Of a DNA stretch of 64,000 bases, positions 59,211-64,000 are shown piece after piece. Origin of the DNA: CAWIJJ01 sp963836405 (GTDB lineage Bacteria > Acidobacteriota > Terriglobia > Bryobacterales > Bryobacteraceae). The notes under the pieces are model-generated. The model had not been told where the DNA came from, searched no databases, and was given only the letters and a program-made list of their open reading frames with translations. A program made the translations under genes and the position numbers. Each line of letters begins with the position of its first letter. The stretch's first letter is position 1. Where the stretch lies: contig CAWIJL010000018.1 of NCBI GenBank assembly GCA_963836405.1, positions 62,001 through 126,000 on the forward strand, given 5' to 3'.

Positions 59211-59241
59211 ATCGTGAGTATACTCGGTAGGGAAAAACGAA

Positions 59242-59877
59242 ATGATCCACGAGATTCTGCCGGTGGGGATGCTGCAATGCAACTGCTCGGTGTTCGGCGA
59301 CGAGCAGAGCCGCGAAGCGATGGTGCTGGATCCGGGGGACGAGATCGAGCGGGTGCTTGAAGTGGTCAAGAGGCACGGGCTGACGGTGAAGGCCATCGTC
59401 ATCACGCATGCGCACATCGATCATATAGGCGGGGCGCAGAAGCTCAAGCGGGCCACCGGCGCGCCGGTCTACATGAACCTGAACGACCGCGAGTTGCAGG
59501 CAATGCTGGACGTGCAGGCGTCGTGGCTGGGGATGCGTCCCGTGGAGCCCGTGGATATCGACGTGGCGGCCAAAGACGGCGGCAGCTTGCTTGTGGGCGC
59601 GTCGAAATTCGAAATTCTGGACACGCCGGGGCACACGCAGGGGAGCATCAGTTTGTGGAACCCTGAGGCGGGGATTCTGGCGGCGGGCGACACGCTCTTT
59701 CGCGACAGCATCGGGCGAACGGATTTGCCCGGCGGGGACGGAAGGCAGATCCTGCGTTCGATTCGCGACAAGCTGATGCCTCTGCCCGAGGAAACGATCG
59801 TGATTCCGGGTCACGGAGAGAACACGACCATCGGCCGCGAGAAGGAATTCAACTTCTTCCTCCAGAAGCTGGGTTGA
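59242..59877 (+). CDS. Metallo-beta-lactamase-fold hydrolase (glyoxalase II-like)
   Basis: The 211-residue hydrolase has the metal motif THAHIDHIGG (about residues 53-62), a distal His in DTPGHTQGSIS, the bridging Asp in LAAGDTLF, and the final His in VIPGHGENTTIGREK. These together make the di-metal site. It resembles the small YcbL-type hydrolases, which act on thioesters such as S-lactoylglutathione. It starts 31 bases from the divergent membrane-protein gene. Confidence 0.9.
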   Translation: MIHEILPVGMLQCNCSVFGDEQSREAMVLDPGDEIERVLEVVKRHGLTVKAIVITHAHIDHIGGAQKLKRATGAPVYMNLNDRELQAMLDVQASWLGMRPVEPVDIDVAAKDGGSLLVGASKFEILDTPGHTQGSISLWNPEAGILAAGDTLFRDSIGRTDLPGGDGRQILRSIRDKLMPLPEETIVIPGHGENTTIGREKEFNFFLQKLG

Positions 59878-59921
59878 GGCCGTTCAGCGGTGGCGCAGGC
59901 TCCTTCTGATAAGATTCACGC

Positions 59922-61854
59922 ATGGCCGATCCCGAGATCTACGCTCCGCCCGCCGGTTTTGCCGCGCGCGCCCATGTGAAAAGCATTGAGGAATACCGCG
60001 AGCTCTACAGAAGAGCCGCGGAAACGCCGGAAGAGTTTTGGGGCGGGCTGGCGGAGAAAGAGCTTTCCTGGTTTGAGAAGTGGTCGCACGTATTTGAATG
60101 GAATCCGCCGCAAGCGAAGTGGTTCGCGGGCGGAAAGATCAACGCCTCATACAACTGCCTGGACCGGCACCTGGAAACGCACCGCAAGAACAAGATAGCC
60201 ATTCTCTGGGAAGGCGAACCGGGCGACCAGCGGCTGATCTCCTACCAGGAACTGCACCGCCTGGTCTGCCGCTTCGCAAATGTGCTGAAGGGTCGCGGCC
60301 TCAAGGCCGGCGACCGCGCCATCATCTACATGGGCATGGTGCCGGAACTGCCGGTGGCGCTGCTCGCGTGCGCTCGCCTGGGCGTGATTCACAGCGTGGT
60401 GTTCGGCGGATTTTCGTCCGAAGCACTGAAGGCGAGGATTCAGGACCTGGAGGCGCAGGTGGTGATTACGGCCGACGGATCCTGGCGCCGCGGCAAAGAG
60501 GTCCCGCTCAAGGAAGCGGTGGATACGGCGCTGGAGGATTGCCCCACCGTGCAGAACGTAATTGTCTACCGCAGGACGGGCGGCGCGGTGCGGATGGCGG
60601 CGGGCCGCGATCACTGGTGGCACGAACTGGACGACGGCGTCAGCGAGGTGTGCCCGGCCGAACCACTGGCGAGCGAACATCCGCTCTTCGTGCTGTACAC
60701 GTCGGGCACTACGGGCAAACCGAAAGGCATCGTCCACACCACGGCGGGCTATCTGCTTCAAACCACGATGACGATGAAGTGGGTCTTCGACCTGCGGGAC
60801 GAAGACACTTACTGGTGTACGGCGGACATCGGCTGGGTGACCGGCCACAGTTACATCGTTTACGGACCGCTTTCGGCGGGCGCCACCAGCATGATGTATG
60901 AAGGCGCGCCGGATTTTCCGCAGCCCGACCGTTTTTGGCGGCTGATCGAGAAATACAAAGTTAATACGTTCTACACGTCGCCGACGGCAATTCGCGCGTT
61001 TCTCAAGCAGGGCGATCAATGGCCGGAGGCGCACGACCTTTCGAGCCTGAGGCTGCTCGGGTCGGTGGGCGAGCCGATCAATCCCGCGGCGTGGGAATGG
61101 TACTACCGGGTGATTGGAAAAGAGCGCTGCCCGATCGTGGATACGTGGTGGCAGACGGAGACGGGCGGGATCATGATCGCGCCCATGCCGGGGGCGGTGC
61201 CGGCCAAACCGGGGTCGGGCACGCTGCCCATGCCGGGAGTGATCGCGGACGTGGTGGACCTGTCGGGCAAGACCGGTTCCGGAAAACACGGAAGGCTTTC
61301 TGGTGATCCGCCGCCCTTGGCCGGGCATGGCCCGCACCTTGTGGCGCGAGCCCGATCGCTACCGGCAGCAGTATTGGGAAAAGATCGAAGGCGTGTACCT
61401 GGCCGGAGACGCCGCGCGGCGCGACGCCGATGGATACTTCTGGATTCTGGGACGCGTGGACGACGTGATGAATGTGAGCGGGCACCGGCTGAGCACGATG
61501 GAACTCGAGTCGGCGCTGGTGCGGCACCCGGCGGTGGCGGAAGCGGCGGTAGTCGGCAAGCCCCACGAGATCACGGGGCAGGCGGTGGCGTGCTTCGTCA
61601 CGTTGAAAAAAGGCAACTGGAATCACGATCAACTGGCGGAAGATTTGCGCAAATGGGTGGCCAAGGAGATCGGCAGTTTCGCCAAGCCCGAGCAGATCCG
61701 GTTCACGGAAGCGCTGCCCAAGACGCGCAGCGGAAAAATCATGCGGCGGCTGTTGCGGGAGATCGTCACTTCGAATGCGGTGACGGGGGATGTGACGACG
61801 CTCGAGGACCTGTCGGTGGTGACGCGCCTGGCAGCGCAGCACGACGAAGATTGA
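59922..61854 (+). CDS. acs: Acetyl-CoA synthetase, interrupted by a one-base insertion
   Basis: This AMP-forming acetate-activating enzyme would have about 643 residues when corrected. The N-terminal frame has FVLYTSGTTGKPKGIVHT (P-loop), VGEPINPAAWEWY and VDTWWQTETGGIMI. After SGK (near 61270) the frame must drop one base (an extra A at 61272) to read PVPENTEGFLVIRRPWPGM, EGVYLAGDAARRDADGYFW, GRVDDVMNVSGHRLSTMEL and TRSGKIMRRLLREI, which contains the catalytic, acetylation-regulated Lys. The stop is at 61854. Both halves are fully conserved-looking, so sequencing error is more likely than pseudogenisation. Confidence 0.85.
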
Positions 61855-62234
61855 GTATGCAGTAACACCCAATCGAACTTGACATCGGCGGCATAGAGGC
61901 GCATATTTGGATCAGGAGGCGGGCAAAATCAGCCTCCAGGTCTTTTTCTCAGAAAAAGGCCGATTCGCGATCCCCTATCACGGGGGAGCCATTTGTGAAG
62001 GAGGAAGTAAATAGAACCAGTCCACCACAAAGGCGGCTTCCAGCTTTCTCGACTGAGTGGTTGCGAGTCCTGACGCGCCGAGCAAGTAAGCATTACCAGG
62101 CGCCGCGGTAACTGCACCGCATATCATCCGGCTCGCACCAACATTAACAGGAGGGGTTGGCGGCCGCCTTTTCTTGTCCTTGTGCCCACCCTCGTCCCCG
62201 CAACTTCCGCTACACTGGAATTCGTTCACCCATT
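61855..62234. other. Gene-free stretch between acs and the export ATPase
   Basis: These 380 bases have lower GC than their neighbours. They contain one AT-rich palindrome (CTTTTTCT-C-AGAAAAAG, 61942-61958) and several purine-rich AGGAGG-type runs. I see no convincing gene, RNA or repeat. A minus-strand frame (61978-62229) is open but has low-quality composition. Confidence 0.4.
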
Positions 62235-63558
62235 GTGAAGGCCGTTGAATTTCAAGGTGTCTCCAAGAGCTACGCGATCTACGATTCGCCGGGCGACCGC
62301 CTGAAAGAACTGTTGTCGCTCAACCGGCTGAAGCGGCACAGGGATTTCTGGGCGCTGCACGACGTGAGTTTCGACGTGGAACAGGGCGAAACCTTCTGCA
62401 TCGTAGGGCGAAAACGGCTCGGGGAAGAGCACACTGCTTCAGATGGTGGCGGGAATCCTGCCTGCCACTTCGGGTTCGGTCGCGATTCACGGGCGCGTTT
62501 CGGCGCTGCTCGAACTGGGAGCCGGTTTCAATCCGGAGTTTTCCGGACGCGACAACGTGTATCTCAACGGCACCATCCTGGGATTGACGACACGCCAGAT
62601 CGAAGAGCGCTACCGGCAGATCGAAGAGTTTGCCGAGATCGGCGAGTTCATCGATCAACCCGTCAAGACTTACTCGAGCGGCATGGTGGTGAGGCTGGCC
62701 TTCGCTGTGGCGATCAATGTGGACCCGGAAATTCTGTTAGTGGACGAAGCGCTGGCGGTGGGGGATATTTATTTCCGGCAGCGGTGCATGCGCAAGGTGC
62801 ACGAACTGCGGCGGCAGGGAGTCACGATCCTTTTCGTATCGCACGCGGTGGCCGATGTGAAAGCGATCGGCGACCGGGTGATGTGGCTGGAGGGCGGGCG
62901 CGTAATGGAGGTGGGCGAGCCGGAACGCGTGATCTCGAAATACCTGGCCGCGATGACCGCCAAGGACTCGCGCTACCGTATCGCGCAATCGGCGGGCGAG
63001 GTGCGCCAATCGCGCGGGCACACGGTACTAGCCCCGGAGATCGCGACCACGATTCCCAACATCGACCACCGGTACGGAGACAAGCGCGCCGAGGTGCTGG
63101 GCATCGCCATCCTCGATGCGGAAGGCGCGCCGCTGCACATGCTGGAATCGGCCGGCCGCATCGTGGTGCGCATCAGCGTGCGAGCCAACGACCACCTGGC
63201 CATGCCGATGGTGGGATTTATGCTGCGAAACCAGATCGGCATCGATTTTTCCGGAACGAACACGGCGGCCGAGGGATACGAGTTGCCGCCGATGGAACCC
63301 CTCGACGTTTACACGGTGGACTTTCACCTGGAGCTGCCGGAGCTGTACCCGGCGTCGTTTTCATTTTCGCCGGCGATCGCCGATGGCACGCTGATCGCTT
63401 ATCAAATGTGCGACTGGATCGATAATGCGGTGGCCCTTCAGATGGGCCGCTCCGAAGCGCAGATCTACGGTTACCTGCGGCTGCCGTGCCGTGTGGAAGT
63501 GAATGCGCGGCTGGGCGCCGGGGCGCGCGCGCCGGAGCTGGAGAATCGCGTTGGCTGA
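62235..63558 (+). CDS. Wzt-type polysaccharide ABC exporter ATPase, interrupted by a one-base insertion
   Basis: The GTG start leads VKAVEFQGVSKSY into the Walker A region. After CIVGR (57-61) an extra A in the run 62411-62414 must be removed to read NGSGKSTLLQMVAGILPATS. The frame then continues through GRVSALLELGAGFNPEFSG, YSSGMVVRLAFAVA (signature), ILLVDEALAVGD (Walker B) and a C-terminal beta-sandwich (about 270-420, PLDVYTVDFHLELPELYPAS) typical of Wzt carbohydrate-binding domains. The corrected product is about 440 residues. It is the first gene of a polysaccharide-export cluster that continues past the window. Confidence 0.85.
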
Positions 63559-64000
63559 GTTCACCGGAGAACGGCTGATCCCGGGACAGGTGGACGTGGA
63601 TCTGCTGAACGAGCACATGGCTCGATACGCCTTTGCGTCGCGACTGGCACGGGGCAAGCGGGTGCTCGATGCCGGATGCGGCGCGGGGTATGGATCGGCG
63701 GAACTGGCACAGGCGGCGCTCTCGGTGGTGGGGCTGGATCGCGCCCCGGAAGCGCTCGAGTTCGCGAGCATGCACTACCGGGCGCCCAACCTGGATTTCG
63801 AGCAGGCGTCGTGCACGGCCATTCCCCACCCCGCCGCGAGCTTCGACCTGGTGGTTGCCTTCGAGGTGATCGAACACCTGGAGAACTGGCGCGGGCTGCT
63901 CGAAGAGGCTCGGCGCGTGTTGTGTCCGGGGGGCCAGTTGATCGTCTCCACACCCAACAAGCTGTACTACACCGAATCGCGCGGCGAGCACGGCGCGAAC
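63551..64000 (+). CDS. SAM-dependent methyltransferase of a polysaccharide cluster, cut by window end
   Basis: A TTG start overlaps the Wzt-like stop. The 150 visible residues begin AEFTGERLIPGQVDVDLL (FTGER-type N-terminus common in O-antigen cluster methyltransferases), then VLDAGCGAGYGSAELA (SAM motif I), VVGLDRAPEALEFA (motif II) and FDLVVAFEVIEHLENWRGLL, and the sequence runs off the end in the same open frame. It probably methylates a sugar or polymer end exported by the ATPase upstream. Confidence 0.85.
   Translation, partial: MAEFTGERLIPGQVDVDLLNEHMARYAFASRLARGKRVLDAGCGAGYGSAELAQAALSVVGLDRAPEALEFASMHYRAPNLDFEQASCTAIPHPAASFDLVVAFEVIEHLENWRGLLEEARRVLCPGGQLIVSTPNKLYYTESRGEHGAN

Noticed and set aside
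61978..62229. 83-codon minus-strand frame between acs and the Wzt-like gene
   Set aside because: No ribosome site or homology that I recognise; could be a decayed fragment but evidence is insufficient.

Overview
This 64 kb window is chromosomal DNA from a high-GC bacterium, most likely an Acidobacteriota member of the Solibacter/Bryobacter type. The reasons are an RpoD of that style, a VWFA-related secreted protein, a PEP-CTERM exosortase substrate, PQQ beta-propeller plus diheme cytochrome pairs, a DUF1559-like prepilin and non-catalytic M16 peptidase pairs. This is an inference from gene content; no rRNA or tRNA gene was seen.

Layout. 0-10 kb: rpoD, a coiled-coil protein, an M16-like/LolA-like secreted trio, a PilZ protein, a CCA-adding-type nucleotidyltransferase and a Xer recombinase. 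10-20 kb: three short genes each apparently hit by a one-base deletion, a MITE-like inverted-repeat element, a spermidine-synthase-like membrane protein, two MFS transporters, trpS and rlmD. 20-25 kb: PEP-CTERM protein, leuS, VWA protein, endonuclease IV. 25-32.6 kb: a complete TetR-TolC-HlyD-ABC-ABC-permease-permease efflux operon with a clear palindromic operator. 32.6-36 kb: a polysaccharide deacetylase with a fascin-like tail, divergent from a receptor-like protein (periplasmic ectodomain, one membrane helix, two TIR domains).

36-43 kb is the most coherent unusual block. A minus-strand operon (small membrane protein, cyclic-nucleotide-binding-fold protein without a DNA-binding domain, tetraheme cytochrome, Tat-type four-cluster ferredoxin, NrfD quinone protein, small membrane protein) reads away from a sigma54-type promoter with two tandem palindromes upstream. 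The divergent operon encodes a histidine kinase with two heme c motifs in its sensor domain and a cysteine-rich PAS, plus an NtrC-type sigma54 activator. I read this as a self-contained, redox-sensing, sigma54-controlled electron-transfer module that has no local catalytic subunit.

43-64 kb: a prepilin with its own sigma54-like promoter, a kinase co-transcribed with a substrate-binding-like protein, a PQQ protein/cytochrome pair, deoC, a sugar isomerase-like protein, a MacA/ABC pair, accA, a DUF892 protein, a PHP phosphoesterase, ygfZ, a metallo-beta-lactamase hydrolase, acs, and the start of a polysaccharide-export cluster (Wzt-like ATPase, methyltransferase).

At least five genes carry single-base indels, mostly in short homopolymers and within otherwise intact conserved frames. 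Sequencing or assembly error is the simplest explanation, so these genes are annotated as full-length with a note.
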